Shown here: positions 18,936-28,343 of the stretch, in pieces
How the letters are laid out: each line of letters begins with the position of its first letter
Numbering within the stretch: position 1 is the first letter of the stretch
Assembly (NCBI RefSeq): GCF_014522265.1
Contig: NZ_CP017024.1
Location: forward strand, 1,640,001 to 1,704,000
DNA: 64,000 nucleotides
Reading direction: 5' to 3'
Source: Pseudomonas oryzihabitans
Lineage (GTDB): Bacteria; Pseudomonadota; Gammaproteobacteria; Pseudomonadales; Pseudomonadaceae
Translations under genes and position numbers: made by a program
The notes under the pieces: model-generated
What the model was told of the DNA's origin: nothing
Databases searched by the model: none
Seen by the model: only the letters and a program-made list of their open reading frames with translations

Positions 18936-19590
18936 CTGTGCATAACCCTGTGGGCAGTCTGTTCGCTTTCAACGAAGAGCCGCGTGCCAGAAGGGCTGGA
19001 CGGGTACTCGGCCTGTTGATCGAATCCGTTACGGCTTGATCCGCCGAGTCAGGCTGCGAACACCGGATCGCTTTGCCGTCATTGCCTGACAGGTAAAGGC
19101 TGTGGATAAGCCCTGGGCAAGTTGTCAGCAACCGATCAGGCGATTGCTCGGGAAAAATTGCTCAATAAATAGCCAATTCGATCTAGGTCACTCGAACGGC
19201 CGAAAGCGGACCCGGCCTCCGGGTTTTCCCACATCTGCTGTGTGCGTGCCTGTGGAAAAGATGTGGGACCTGACCTGTACGCCATGCCTGGCAAGGCCTG
19301 CAGAGGATCGTACAAAAAATGATCAATCCACTTTCGGCTGTTTTCCACAACCCACAATAGAGCTGCATAGGGCTGTGGATAGGTTGTTCGTCTAGTGCCA
19401 GAGGCCAGAGCTGGCGCGGCTTACAGAGAATCGATCAAATAATGACCAGTTTTTCGGGACATTCCCAAGTCAAGGGATTTCTGCTGCCATCCCAAGGAGT
19501 TATCCACGTCTGTTCAGCGCCGGACTCAGCAATCGTCGCTAAAAGCCTTGTGGATAACTCTGTTGATTTTCTGTTTGGAAGCCTGTGCAT
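18936..19590. other. Gene-free region with clustered DnaA-box-like sequences
   Basis: About 680 bases between the trpA terminator and the DUF2141 gene hold no convincing gene. They contain TGTGGATAA at 19101-19109 and 19550-19558 (perfect boxes on the minus strand), TTATCCACG at 19501-19509, TGTGGATAG at 19374-19382, TGTGGAAAA at 19251-19259 and TTTTCCACA at 19341-19349, plus weaker TGTGCATAA-type matches near 18940 and 19586. AT-rich pieces with GATC sites (around 19155-19175, 19310-19330, 19428-19445) lie between. The arrangement resembles a replication-origin or DnaA-titration region. Confidence 0.5.
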
Positions 19591-19602
19591 GACCGATATG
19601 GC

Positions 19603-20012
19603 CTAGCGCAGCGTCACCTGCTGGCGCAGGCCTGCGGCGTGCAGGGTGAAGGCGCATTCCTCGAAGGTGGCCATGCGCATGCGCAGCGGCGGATTGTTGC
19701 TGTAGCCGTATTGTTCGGTGGGCATGCCGATGAAATTGGTGTCCAGCTGACTATTGCTGTTGCTGTCGTGGATGACCGATACGGCATAACGCCCGGGCGG
19801 CAGCTCGAAGCGCTGCTCCTGGGCACCCGCCTGCGCGGCGAGATGGGCCTGGGCCACCGGTGTCTTGTGCTCCTTCCAGGCCGCTTCGCTGTCGAACACC
19901 GCCAGCAGCAGCTGGCCCCCGAGGCGTCGACCGTCTCGACCCGCACCTGCAGTTCGGCGGCGTGCAAGAGACCGCTCAGACAGAGACCAGCGACCAGCAA
20001 CAGAGACTTCAT
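19603..20012 (-). pseudogene. DUF2141 exported protein, frame broken by one base
   Basis: Start ATG at 20012 with AAGGA eight bases before. A signal peptide (MKSLLLVAGLCLSGLLHA) leads into AELQVRVETVDASGG. The frame must shift by one at the CCCCC run at 19916-19920 to continue as QLLLAVFDSEAAWKEHK..., ending at 19603. The mature part has RFELPPGRYAVSVIHDSNSNSQLDTNFIGMPTEQYGYSNNP, the signature of DUF2141 (a calcium-loop-like HDxNxNxxLD followed by GxPxExYG). About 136 residues once repaired. Function unknown. Confidence 0.75.
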
Positions 20013-20022
20013 GGGCATTCCT

Positions 20023-20655
20023 TCAGCAGGGAGAGGGCGTCAGCCGCAGCAGCTCGGCCGGCTGTTCGAAGAAGAGATCGGGGCGCTGCGCGCGCAGTGT
20101 CGCCGGGCAGCCATAGCCCCAGGCCACGGCCGCGCAGCCCAGACCGGCGCGGCGCGCGGCCTGGAGGTCGCGTAGCTCGTCGCCCACATAGAGCGCATCG
20201 GCCGGCGCGACACCCTGGCGGCGCAGCAGGCGGGTCAGGCGTCGGGCCTTGCCCAGCAGGGGGATGTCGAATTCGCCAGCGGGGAACAGACGTCCGGCCT
20301 GGGGCAGTACCTGGTGGACGGCCGCGGCGGAATTGGAGGTCGCCAGGCCCAGCTGCAGGCCGCTGGCCTGCAAGCGGTCGAGGGTGGCGGGAATCTCGGC
20401 GAAGGGCAGGACCTGATCGCCCCGCTGGGCCAGCAGCCGGCGATAGTGCCGGGCGATGCGTGGCACCTGCCAGAGAGGGATCCCCAGGCTGTCGAGCAGA
20501 CCGATCAGGGAGGCGGCGCGCAGCCGGGGCCACTCGTCGGCGGTTGGCTGGCGAAAGCCATGGGTTCGCGCCAGCTCGCCCAGGCAGCTCAGGAGAAAGG
20601 GCAGGCTGTCCGCCAGGGTGCCGTCGAAGTCGAAGATGACGTAGCGATAGCTCAT
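20023..20655 (-). CDS. HAD-family phosphatase, Gph-like
   Basis: 210 residues from the ATG at 20655. HAD motif I is FDFDGTLADS near residue 8, motif II ATSNS near residue 100, motif III lysine in LLGKARR, and motif IV YVGDELRDLQAARRAGL. The alpha-helical cap after motif I is of the phosphoglycolate-phosphatase type, but substrate cannot be told from the sequence. It ends 10 bases before the DUF2141 gene, on the same strand. Confidence 0.85.
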   Translation of the reverse strand: MSYRYVIFDFDGTLADSLPFLLSCLGELARTHGFRQPTADEWPRLRAASLIGLLDSLGIPLWQVPRIARHYRRLLAQRGDQVLPFAEIPATLDRLQASGLQLGLATSNSAAAVHQVLPQAGRLFPAGEFDIPLLGKARRLTRLLRRQGVAPADALYVGDELRDLQAARRAGLGCAAVAWGYGCPATLRAQRPDLFFEQPAELLRLTPSPC

Positions 20656-20752
20656 GCGAGAGAGGCGCGGTGGGCGAAGGCGCCAGCGTAGCGGTCGCCT
20701 CCCGGTTTTGCCACCGCGACGGGATCCGGCAGGGGTGTCCCTGCCGGACAGG

Positions 20753-22378
20753 TCACACGCGGAAGCGGCGGATCTGGCCGTTGAGCTCCACTGCCAGCTC
20801 GGAGAGCTGCTGGCTGGCGGCGCGGGTCTGTTCGGCACCGGCGGCGGTCTGCACCGACAGATCGCGGATGCGCACCAGGTTGCGATCCACCTCGCGGGCC
20901 ACCTGGGCCTGCTCTTCGGCGGCGCTGGCGATCACCAGGTTGCGCTCGTCGATGCCCGACACCGACTGGGCGATGGCGGCCAGGGCGGCGTTGGCCGACT
21001 GCGCCTGCTCGCGGGTCTGGCGCGCCTGGTCGGCGCTGGTCAGCAAGGCATCGACGGTCTGCCCGGTACCCTGCTGGATGCTGCCGATCATGCCTTCGAT
21101 CTCGCGGGTGGATTCGCCGGTGCGATGGGCCAGGGCGCGGACCTCGTCGGCGACCACGGCGAAGCCGCGACCGGCGTCACCGGCACGCGCGGCTTCGATG
21201 GCGGCGTTGAGCGCCAGCAGGTTGGTCTGTTCAGCGACCGAGCGGATCACGTCCAGCACCTGGCTGATGTTGCGGGTCTGCTCGGCCAGCTGGCGGGCCT
21301 GTTCGCTGGCACCCAGCACGTTCTCGGTCAGCACCTCGATGGCGCCCAGGGTATCGCCCAGCTGCCGCTGGCCCTGGCGCGCGGTATCGGCGGCCTGACG
21401 CGATTCGGACGAGGTAGAGGTGGCGTTGCCGGCCACTTCGTCCACCGCCTGGCTCATCTCGGTGACGGCGGTGGCCGCCATCTCGATCTCGCTGTTCTGC
21501 TGTTGCAGGCCGTGGGCGCTCTCCTGCATGACTGCGGTCATTTCCTCGGCGGCGGAGGCCAGCTGGGTAGCGGAATGGCCCAGGTGCCCCAGGGTGTCGC
21601 GCAGATTGGTCTGCATCTGCTGCATGGCCTGCAGCAGCTGGGCGGCTTCGTCGTGACCGCGGGTGTCCAGGGTCTGGGTCAGGTCGCCGCTGGCGATGGT
21701 CCGGGCGGCGGCGACGGCCTCGGCGATGGGCCGGGTCATGCTCAGGGTCAGGCGCCAGGCCAGCAGCACGGTCAGACCCAAGGCCAGGGCGATGACCATC
21801 CAGGTAATGGAAGTAGCCTGGGCATAGGTGTCGCCGGAGTGCTGGGAGGCCGCCTTGATGTCTTCCTGGTTGATCTTGCGCAGGGCTTCGGTGCGCTCGT
21901 TCATCTGCACGCCGAGCTGGGCCATGCTGGTCTGGATCAGGCTGCGGGCCTCGTCGAGCTTGCCGGCGCCGATGAGGTCGGCCAGTTGCGCGGTGTAGCG
22001 GACATAGTCGCCATGGATCTGGCGCAGGGCATCGAAGGCCTGGCGCTCGCGATCGCTGCTGACGAGTTTTTCATAGCGACTGAAACCCGCGCCGATGTCG
22101 GCATTGATGCTGTCGATCTTCTTGCGCGTGTTGGCGACGGTGGCGGCGTCCGGAATGGCCAGCAGGCGCAGCACCTCGACCCGGGTGCGGGCCAGTTGCA
22201 GGGCAAGGTTGTCGGCTTCGACGATGCTAGGCACGTTGTTGGTCTCGATCACCTGACCCTGGGCCCGGATCTGCGACAGTTGCAGCAGGCCGAACAGGCC
22301 CAGACTGGCGACGAGGATGGCCAGCAGGCCGAAACACAACACACTGCGAATGGCGAGGGAGAAGGAACGAAAGGTCAC
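20753..22378 (-). CDS. Methyl-accepting chemotaxis protein (first of tandem pair)
   Basis: 541 residues. One membrane helix at about 12-32, a four-helix-bundle periplasmic sensor (about 33-188), a second helix at about 190-210, a HAMP domain, then the long cytoplasmic coiled coil. The hairpin tip that contacts CheA/CheW is present ([24 protein letters not shown] followed by [14 protein letters not shown]). The C-terminus lacks a CheR-tethering pentapeptide. The next gene upstream is a close paralogue. Ligand unknown. Confidence 0.92.
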   Translation of the reverse strand: MTFRSFSLAIRSVLCFGLLAILVASLGLFGLLQLSQIRAQGQVIETNNVPSIVEADNLALQLARTRVEVLRLLAIPDAATVANTRKKIDSINADIGAGFSRYEKLVSSDRERQAFDALRQIHGDYVRYTAQLADLIGAGKLDEARSLIQTSMAQLGVQMNERTEALRKINQEDIKAASQHSGDTYAQATSITWMVIALALGLTVLLAWRLTLSMTRPIAEAVAAARTIASGDLTQTLDTRGHDEAAQLLQAMQQMQTNLRDTLGHLGHSATQLASAAEEMTAVMQESAHGLQQQNSEIEMAATAVTEMSQAVDEVAGNATSTSSESRQAADTARQGQRQLGDTLGAIEVLTENVLGASEQARQLAEQTRNISQVLDVIRSVAEQTNLLALNAAIEAARAGDAGRGFAVVADEVRALAHRTGESTREIEGMIGSIQQGTGQTVDALLTSADQARQTREQAQSANAALAAIAQSVSGIDERNLVIASAAEEQAQVAREVDRNLVRIRDLSVQTAAGAEQTRAASQQLSELAVELNGQIRRFRV

Positions 22379-22520
22379 GGCGGCAGCCCCGGTGAAGAAT
22401 GAGGCTCCCTTTAACGGCTAGGGCCGCCGTGACTTGATGGTCATTCGTCTTAAATCTGATCTTCGCGCAGAGGACGGCGACGGGCGAGCAGGGCTGGCCA
22501 GTCGCCATCCTCGATCACGG

Positions 22521-24146
22521 CTAGAACTGGAAGCGCCGCACCTGGCCGCTGAGGGTCGCGGCCAGCGCCGCCAGTTGCTGGCTGGAGGCGCGGGTCTGCT
22601 CGGCACCCGCCGCGGTCTGCACCGACACGTCGCGAATGCGTACCAGGTTGCGGTCGACTTCGCGCGCCACCTGGGCCTGTTCTTCGGCAGCGCTGGCGAT
22701 CACCAGATTGCGCTCGTCGATGCCTGCGACCGACTGGGCGATGACGGCGAGGGCGGCATTGGCGGATTGCGCCTGCTCGCGTGTCTGGCGCGCCTGGTCG
22801 GCACTGGTCAGCAAGGCATCGACGGTCTGGCCGGTACCCTGCTGGATGTTGCCGATCATGCCCTCGATCTCACGGGTGGACTCACCGGTGCGATGGGCCA
22901 GGGCGCGCACCTCGTCGGCCACCACGGCGAAGCCACGACCGGCCTCGCCCGCGCGCGCCGCTTCGATGGCGGCGTTCAGTGCCAGCAGGTTGGTCTGTTC
23001 GGCGACCGAGCGGATCACGTCCAGCACCTGGCTGATGTCACGCGTCTGGGTTTCCAGCTCGCGAGCCCGGGCGCTGGCACCGAGGACCTGCTCGGTGAGG
23101 GCCTCGATGGCGGTAAGGGTATCGCCCAGCTGACGTTGCCCCTGAACCGCGGTATCGGCAGCCTGGCGCGAATCATTGGAGGTGGAGGAGGCGTTGCCGG
23201 CGACCTCCTCGATCGCCTGGCTCATTTCGGTGACGGCCGTCGCCGCCGACTCGATCTCGTTGTTCTGCTGTTGCAGGCCGGTGGCGCTTTCCTGCATGAC
23301 CGCGGTCATCTCCTCGGCGGCGGAAGCCAGCTGGCTGGCCGAGTCGCCGATATGCCCCAGGGTCTCGCGCAACTGGCCCTGCATCTGCTGCATGGCCTGC
23401 AGCAGCTGCGCCGCCTCGTCGTGGCCACGGCTGTCCAGCGCCTGGGTCAGATCTCCCGTCGCGATGGTGCGGGCCGCCGCTACCGCCTGGGCGATGGGGT
23501 TGGCCACGCTGCGCGTCAGGCGCCAGGCCAGCAGGCCGGTGAGGGTGAGGGTTACCAGGATGGCCAGCCAGGTCACGTTGTTGGAGCGCGCATAGGCTTC
23601 ATCGGCATCCGCGCTGGCGGCGTGAATGTCCTGCTCGACGGCCTGACGGAGCGTCTCTATGCAGGCGTTCATCCGCGTACCCAGCGGACCCATGCTCTGC
23701 CGCACCACCTGGCGCGCCTGGTCGAGCTGACCCGCACCGGCCAGATCGGCGATTTGCTGCACGCCCTGCATGTAGCTCTGCTGCACCTGGCGCAATTCGT
23801 CCAGCGCGGAGCGGCTCTTCGTCGACAGCAGTTCGTGCTGATAGCGGCCGAAGATGGCCTGGACCTCGGTGCTCAGGCCGTCCAGCTTCTGGCGGGTGCT
23901 GGCCAGGGTCTGGGCATCGGGCATGGCCAGCAGACGCAGGGTCTCGATGCGCGTACGGGCCACCAGCAGACTCAGATTGTCGGCCGCGATCAGGGTCGGG
24001 ATGTAGCGCTGCTCCACCTGATGACCCAATTGACGGATCTCGGACAGCTGATACCAGCCGAAGAGTCCGAGCGCCGCGACGAGGACCGCCAGGATGCCGA
24101 AGCACAGCAGGTTGCGGGTAGCGATGGACAAGGATCGAAGAGTCAT
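22521..24146 (-). CDS. Methyl-accepting chemotaxis protein (second of tandem pair)
   Basis: 541 residues, the same length and layout as the preceding receptor gene: membrane helix about 12-32, four-helix-bundle sensor, second helix about 190-210, HAMP, signalling coiled coil. From about residue 330 to the end it is nearly identical to the paralogue, while the periplasmic half ([18 protein letters not shown] and surroundings) differs strongly. The two are therefore likely to read different ligands into the same CheA pathway. Confidence 0.92.
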   Translation of the reverse strand: MTLRSLSIATRNLLCFGILAVLVAALGLFGWYQLSEIRQLGHQVEQRYIPTLIAADNLSLLVARTRIETLRLLAMPDAQTLASTRQKLDGLSTEVQAIFGRYQHELLSTKSRSALDELRQVQQSYMQGVQQIADLAGAGQLDQARQVVRQSMGPLGTRMNACIETLRQAVEQDIHAASADADEAYARSNNVTWLAILVTLTLTGLLAWRLTRSVANPIAQAVAAARTIATGDLTQALDSRGHDEAAQLLQAMQQMQGQLRETLGHIGDSASQLASAAEEMTAVMQESATGLQQQNNEIESAATAVTEMSQAIEEVAGNASSTSNDSRQAADTAVQGQRQLGDTLTAIEALTEQVLGASARARELETQTRDISQVLDVIRSVAEQTNLLALNAAIEAARAGEAGRGFAVVADEVRALAHRTGESTREIEGMIGNIQQGTGQTVDALLTSADQARQTREQAQSANAALAVIAQSVAGIDERNLVIASAAEEQAQVAREVDRNLVRIRDVSVQTAAGAEQTRASSQQLAALAATLSGQVRRFQF

Positions 24147-24273
24147 GACGGCCTGCTGGGAGGAGGGTTCGGAATGCGAACAGGGTCACAACTTTAGGTG
24201 ATGATTTGGCGAAAAGGCTCTAGGACGGGTGCGGCAAAAGCTCGCACTACAGGAAAGGTCGGACATTTGCAGA

Positions 24274-24304
24274 CTTCCGTGGAGCCCTTGCGGCTCCACG
24301 GAAG
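24274..24304 (-). terminator. Hairpin downstream of gbcA
   Basis: A 13-bp perfect stem (CTTCCGTGGAGCC with its complement) and 5-base loop, 18 bases past the gbcA stop. No strong T-tract. Confidence 0.6.
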
Positions 24305-24322
24305 GATCTTCTCAGCGACTCG

Positions 24323-25615
24323 TCAGTCGCCGCTGACCTGACGCAGGTGCGCCGCCGGTGCTTCTTCTCCGAGGTTGTTGAGCAGCCGCTCGCTGTACCA
24401 GTCGATGAAGTTGATCACGCCGAATTCGTAAGTCTTTGAATAGGGACCCGGCTGATAGGCCTTGGAATTGATGCCGCGCTGGTTCTCCTCGGCCAGCCGG
24501 CGATCCTGGTCGTTGGTGGCATCCCAGACCTTGCGCAGGTTGACCGGATCGTAGTCGACGCCCTCCACGGCATCCTTGTGCACCAGCCACTTGGTGGTCA
24601 CCACGGTCTCGGTCGGACCCAGCGGCCAGACGGTGAAGACGATCATGTGATCGCCCATGCAGTGGTTCCAGGAGTGCGGCAGGTGCAGGATGCGCATGGA
24701 GCCCAGGTCCGGGTCCTTGATGCGCCCCATGAGTTTCTTGCAGCCGGGCTTGCCGTCCATGGTCATGGACACGGTGCCGGCGAGCAGCGGCATGCGCACG
24801 ATGCGGTTGCGCAGGCCGAAGCTGGCATGGGCGTAGGGGATGTTGTCGGCGTCCCAGCGACTGGTGCAGGCGGCGACCTGATCCTTGAACGCCTGGGAGG
24901 CGCGCGGATCGGTGACGTCGTCCCACTCCAGCAGGGTATTCAGCAACTCGGGATGGGAGCCGCTGCAGTGGTAGCACTCGCGGTTGTTTTCCAGCACCAG
25001 CTTCCAGTTGGCCTGCTCGACCAGGTCGGTGCGCACCGCGACCTTGGCATTCTCCATGTCGTACGGCTCCATGTAGTGCTCGAGCGTACGCAGGAAGTCG
25101 TCTATGGCCGGTGGCTCATCGGCCAGGGAGATGAAGATGTAGCCGCCGGCGGTCTTGACGTGGATCGGCTTGAGGTTGAAGTCGGCCATGTTGAAGTCGG
25201 CGCCCATCTCGCTGCCGGCGAACAGCAGGCGGCCGTCCAGCTCGTAGGTCCACTGGTGATAGGGGCAGACCAGCTTGGCGACCTTGCCCTTGTCGCTCAC
25301 GCAGAGGCGCGAACCCCGGTGGCGGCAGACGTTGTGGAAGGCATGCACCTTGCCCTCGGCACCGCGGACCACCAGGATGGGATTGTCACCCAGCTGCAGG
25401 GTGATGAAGTTGCCCTTGGTGGGGATCTCGCAGGTCATGCCGGCGATCAGCCATTCCTTGCCGAAGATCTCCTGCATGTCGATCTGGAACAGGCGCTCGT
25501 CGTTGTAGAACGGCTGGGGCAGGGAGTAGGTGCGCTCGCGGGTGCGCAGCATCTCGGCCGTGGCCTTGCGGGCCGGATCGAGAGGGTCGCCCAAACTCAA
25601 GGTGCTGACGTCCAT
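24323..25615 (-). CDS. gbcA: Glycine betaine demethylase, Rieske oxygenase subunit
   Basis: 430 residues from the ATG at 25615 (MDVSTLSLGDPLD); the frame is open 16 codons further. The Rieske cluster ligands are CRHRGSRLC and CPYHQW near residues 95-115, and the mononuclear iron site is ECYHCSGSHPELL near residue 215. It matches GbcA, which with GbcB removes a methyl group from glycine betaine to give dimethylglycine. Divergent from gbcB over 328 bases. Confidence 0.93.
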   Translation of the reverse strand: MDVSTLSLGDPLDPARKATAEMLRTRERTYSLPQPFYNDERLFQIDMQEIFGKEWLIAGMTCEIPTKGNFITLQLGDNPILVVRGAEGKVHAFHNVCRHRGSRLCVSDKGKVAKLVCPYHQWTYELDGRLLFAGSEMGADFNMADFNLKPIHVKTAGGYIFISLADEPPAIDDFLRTLEHYMEPYDMENAKVAVRTDLVEQANWKLVLENNRECYHCSGSHPELLNTLLEWDDVTDPRASQAFKDQVAACTSRWDADNIPYAHASFGLRNRIVRMPLLAGTVSMTMDGKPGCKKLMGRIKDPDLGSMRILHLPHSWNHCMGDHMIVFTVWPLGPTETVVTTKWLVHKDAVEGVDYDPVNLRKVWDATNDQDRRLAEENQRGINSKAYQPGPYSKTYEFGVINFIDWYSERLLNNLGEEAPAAHLRQVSGD

Positions 25616-25943
25616 CGTACATCCTCGTGGCCACCGCGGCGGGTGGCGAAAGTGGTTGGTCACGGTACTGCAAGGCTATTGGCCGACGGGGCAGGGCCGC
25701 CGAATGACCCTAGGTTTCGCCCGTCGCGCGCTATTCAGGTTCGGCTTGGGGCGGAGTGTGGGGCCGGAGCCGGGAGGGGGCCTTGCTCATGGGCGACATG
25801 GCCGACGCTGTTCACGACGCCCCAGCCCTTGCCACTGCTGGGCCGGTCGCCATCGACATGTGGATGTCGCGATTGGGAAAGTGGCGGTCGTGGGGCCCTC
25901 CCAGAATCGCCGCCAATAGCCCCAGTGGCAGTCGAGGTGCGTC
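25616..25943. promoter_or_regulatory. gbcA-gbcB divergent control region
   Basis: 328 bases without a supportable gene, holding both promoters. An inverted repeat GACAT-N4-ATGTC lies at 25855-25868 and could be an activator site. In P. aeruginosa the AraC-family GbdR activates both genes; I cannot confirm its site here. Confidence 0.45.
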
Positions 25944-27041
25944 ATGAATACCTTCCTCAATCCCGTAACCACCCAGACCTGGACCAATGGCCGCCACCCC
26001 GTGCGCTGCGTCAAGGTCATCCAGGAAACCTGGGACGTACGCACCTTCTGCTTCACCGCCGAAATCCCGCTGATGTATTTCTTCAAGCCGGGCCAGTTCG
26101 TGACCCTGGAGCTTGAGATCGACGGCCGCCAGGTGATGCGCTCCTACACCATCTCCAGCTCGCCCTCGGTGCCCTACAGCTTCTCCATCACCGTCAAGCG
26201 CGTGCCGGGTGGCCAGGTGTCCAACTGGCTGCATGACAACCTCAAGGTCGGCGACAACCTGGCGGTGCACGGTCCGGTCGGGCTGTTCAACGCCATCGAC
26301 TATCCCGCCGACAAGGTGCTCTACCTCTCCGGCGGCGTCGGCATCACCCCGGTGATGTCCATGGCGCGCTGGTTCTACGACACCAATGCCAGCGTCGACA
26401 TGGTCTTCGTGCACAGCGCCCGTACCCCGCGCGACATCATCTACCAGGGTGAGCTGGAGCACATGGCCGCGCGGATCGACAACTTCGCCCTGAACCTGGT
26501 GTGCGAGCGCACCGAGCACGGTGAGTCCTGGGCCGGTTTCCGCGGCTACTTCGACCGCCGCATGCTGGAGCTGATGGCACCGGACTTCCGTGAACGCGAG
26601 ATCTTCTGCTGCGGCCCCACGCCCTACATGAATGCCGTCAAGGCCATGCTCCGCGAGCTGGACTTCGACATGACCCGCTACCACGAGGAATCCTTTGGCG
26701 CGACGCCGCCGGAAGCCAAGGTCGAGGCCGCCGAACAGGCCGAAGCCGCGGCCGACCTGCCGCCGATTCCCCTGGAAGCCCAGTGCCTGATCTCCTTCAC
26801 CGAGAGCGACAAGAGCGTCAGCATCGGCCCGGGCGAAACCATCCACGGCGCCGCGGCCAAGCTCGGCCTGCACATTCCCAAGGCCTGCGGCATGGGCATC
26901 TGCGGCACCTGCAAGGTGCTCAAGAAGAGCGGCGAGGTGGTCATGGACCACAACGGCGGCATCACCGAGGAAGACGAAGCCGAAGGCTACATCCTGTCCT
27001 GCTGCAGCATCCCGCAAGGGGATGTGCAGATCGAGTTCTGA
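25944..27041 (+). CDS. gbcB: Glycine betaine demethylase, reductase subunit
   Basis: 365 residues. FAD domain with VMRSYTISSSP near residue 67, NAD domain with SGGVGITPVMSMARW near residue 128, and a C-terminal plant-type [2Fe-2S] ferredoxin domain with the cysteines of ACGMGICGTCKV and LSCC. It passes electrons from NAD(P)H to GbcA. A linker rich in Ala/Glu (about 250-270) separates reductase and ferredoxin parts. Confidence 0.93.
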   Translation: MNTFLNPVTTQTWTNGRHPVRCVKVIQETWDVRTFCFTAEIPLMYFFKPGQFVTLELEIDGRQVMRSYTISSSPSVPYSFSITVKRVPGGQVSNWLHDNLKVGDNLAVHGPVGLFNAIDYPADKVLYLSGGVGITPVMSMARWFYDTNASVDMVFVHSARTPRDIIYQGELEHMAARIDNFALNLVCERTEHGESWAGFRGYFDRRMLELMAPDFREREIFCCGPTPYMNAVKAMLRELDFDMTRYHEESFGATPPEAKVEAAEQAEAAADLPPIPLEAQCLISFTESDKSVSIGPGETIHGAAAKLGLHIPKACGMGICGTCKVLKKSGEVVMDHNGGITEEDEAEGYILSCCSIPQGDVQIEF

Positions 27042-27045
27042 GGGC

Positions 27046-27133
27046 GTAGGTTGGGTTGAGCGCAGCGAAGCCCAACACACCAAAGCGCCAGCTTGAGCCC
27101 TGTAGCGTGGGCAACGGCGCAGCCCTGTCCACA
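27046..27133. repeat. Two intergenic repeat units behind gbcB
   Basis: Bases 27046-27076 (GTAGGTTGGG...GAAGCCCAAC) match the pair at 1448-1533. Bases 27102-27133 (GTAGCGTGGGCAACGGCGCAG...) are a diverged version of the hairpin inside the 68-bp repeats at 2483-2649. Both families therefore occur side by side at two places in the window. Confidence 0.75.
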
Positions 27134-27152
27134 CTCCTTCACCCGCTAGACT

Positions 27153-27530
27153 CTAGGCCGACTGCCGCTCGCCGTAGCGCTGCTCCAGATAGGCGATGAT
27201 GTCGTCCGACTCGTACATCCACACGCTCTGGCTGCCTTCGTCGATCCGCAGGCAGGGCACCTTCACCCGGCCACCGCCCTGTTCCAGCTCGGCGCGCAGT
27301 TGCGGGTCCTTCTTGATGTCCTTGAGGCGGATCGGCAGGTTCAGCCGATGCAGCGCCCGCCGCGTCTTCACGCAGAAGGGACAGGCCTGGAACTGATAGA
27401 GCGACAGATTCGCCAGCTCCGCCTCGATGGCCGCCTGGGCCTGCTCTGGGCGCTGGAGCTTGCGCGGCCGGGTTACCAGATCCAGGCCGACGATCACCTG
27501 GCCGAGGCCGTTGCGTAGCAGATTGATCAA
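27153..27530 (-). CDS. Glutaredoxin/GST N-domain-like protein
   Basis: 125 residues. A short N-terminal helix region precedes a thioredoxin-fold domain from about residue 40: LYQFQACPFCVKTRRALHRLNL with a CPFC redox pair, VPCLRIDE (cis-proline), and SDDIIAYLEQRYG. It probably reduces disulfides or glutathionyl groups in the cytoplasm. Partner unknown. Confidence 0.88.
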   Translation of the reverse strand: MINLLRNGLGQVIVGLDLVTRPRKLQRPEQAQAAIEAELANLSLYQFQACPFCVKTRRALHRLNLPIRLKDIKKDPQLRAELEQGGGRVKVPCLRIDEGSQSVWMYESDDIIAYLEQRYGERQSA

Positions 27531-27656
27531 CGGGATTCACCTTGAGGGGTCGTTCGAGCCGGGCAGTTTACCCTATCGTCCCAGGGCTGCCGCTCCGCCA
27601 GTCGTTACGGAACGTCACCCGCAACGCAGCGCTCTACAAGAGGGATTAATTCCTCG

Positions 27657-28343
27657 ATGGAGACCTGTTGCATGCCGCTGTCTTCCGCAGAGCGCGAAGC
27701 CTTTCGCCAGCTCGCTGCCGATCTTCCAGGTGTCGATCTTCCGGTCTATGAACAATTCGCCAAGGACCCGCTGGACCCCATCATCGGTCTGGGCGATCCC
27801 GATGCGCCCCTGGGCTTCTTCGGTCGCGATCCGGGGCGGGACGAGGTGAAGTATGGCGAACCCTTCATCGGCAGCGGCGGCCAGATCGCCCGCAAGGTCC
27901 TCTACAAACACCTGCACGGCCAGCCCCCGGCCGACTTCGAAGCCACCCGCAGCCTGAGCCAGCAGTTCTTCTGGGCAAACACCGTGCCCTACAAGCCGCT
28001 CGGCAACAAAGCCTGGTCGGAACGGGTGAAAAAGACCTTCCACCCCCTGATGCGCCGCCTGCTGATAGAGCATTGGCATGGCACCCAGCTCATCACCCTC
28101 GGCCGCGAAGCCTTCCTCTGGTTCGGCATCGGCCAATCCAAGGAAGAACGCGCTCGCCTGGAAGCATTCTGGAAGAGCGAAGACCGCTTCGAAAGCAGCA
28201 TCGAGGTCACCCTGGAAACGGAGGAGGGCACGCGCAAGACACTGACCCTTTATCCGCTGCCGCATCCCTCGCCGTTGAATCAGACGTGGTACACGAGGTT
28301 TCCGGGGTTGTTGGAAAACAGGGCGAAGTTTTTGCTGAGTTAA
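27657..28343 (+). CDS. Uracil-DNA glycosylase-like protein
   Basis: 228 residues from 27657, or 223 from the ATG at 27672. GDPDAPLGFFGRDPGRDEVKYGEPFIGSGG and the late LYPLPHPSPLNQTWY resemble the motif pair of the UDG superfamily (family 4-like GEAPG...EE and HPS), but the iron-sulfur cysteines of family 4 are absent. Function as a DNA glycosylase is therefore only probable. A broken copy of its 3' half lies at 30555-30820. It converges with the toxin cassettes; its stop overlaps the end of the first immunity gene by a few bases. Confidence 0.7.
   Translation: METCCMPLSSAEREAFRQLAADLPGVDLPVYEQFAKDPLDPIIGLGDPDAPLGFFGRDPGRDEVKYGEPFIGSGGQIARKVLYKHLHGQPPADFEATRSLSQQFFWANTVPYKPLGNKAWSERVKKTFHPLMRRLLIEHWHGTQLITLGREAFLWFGIGQSKEERARLEAFWKSEDRFESSIEVTLETEEGTRKTLTLYPLPHPSPLNQTWYTRFPGLLENRAKFLLS

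Noticed and set aside
19102-19395. 97-residue open frame in the DnaA-box region
   Set aside because: No ribosome site, no recognisable motif, and the frame runs through the repeated TGTGGATAA sequences.
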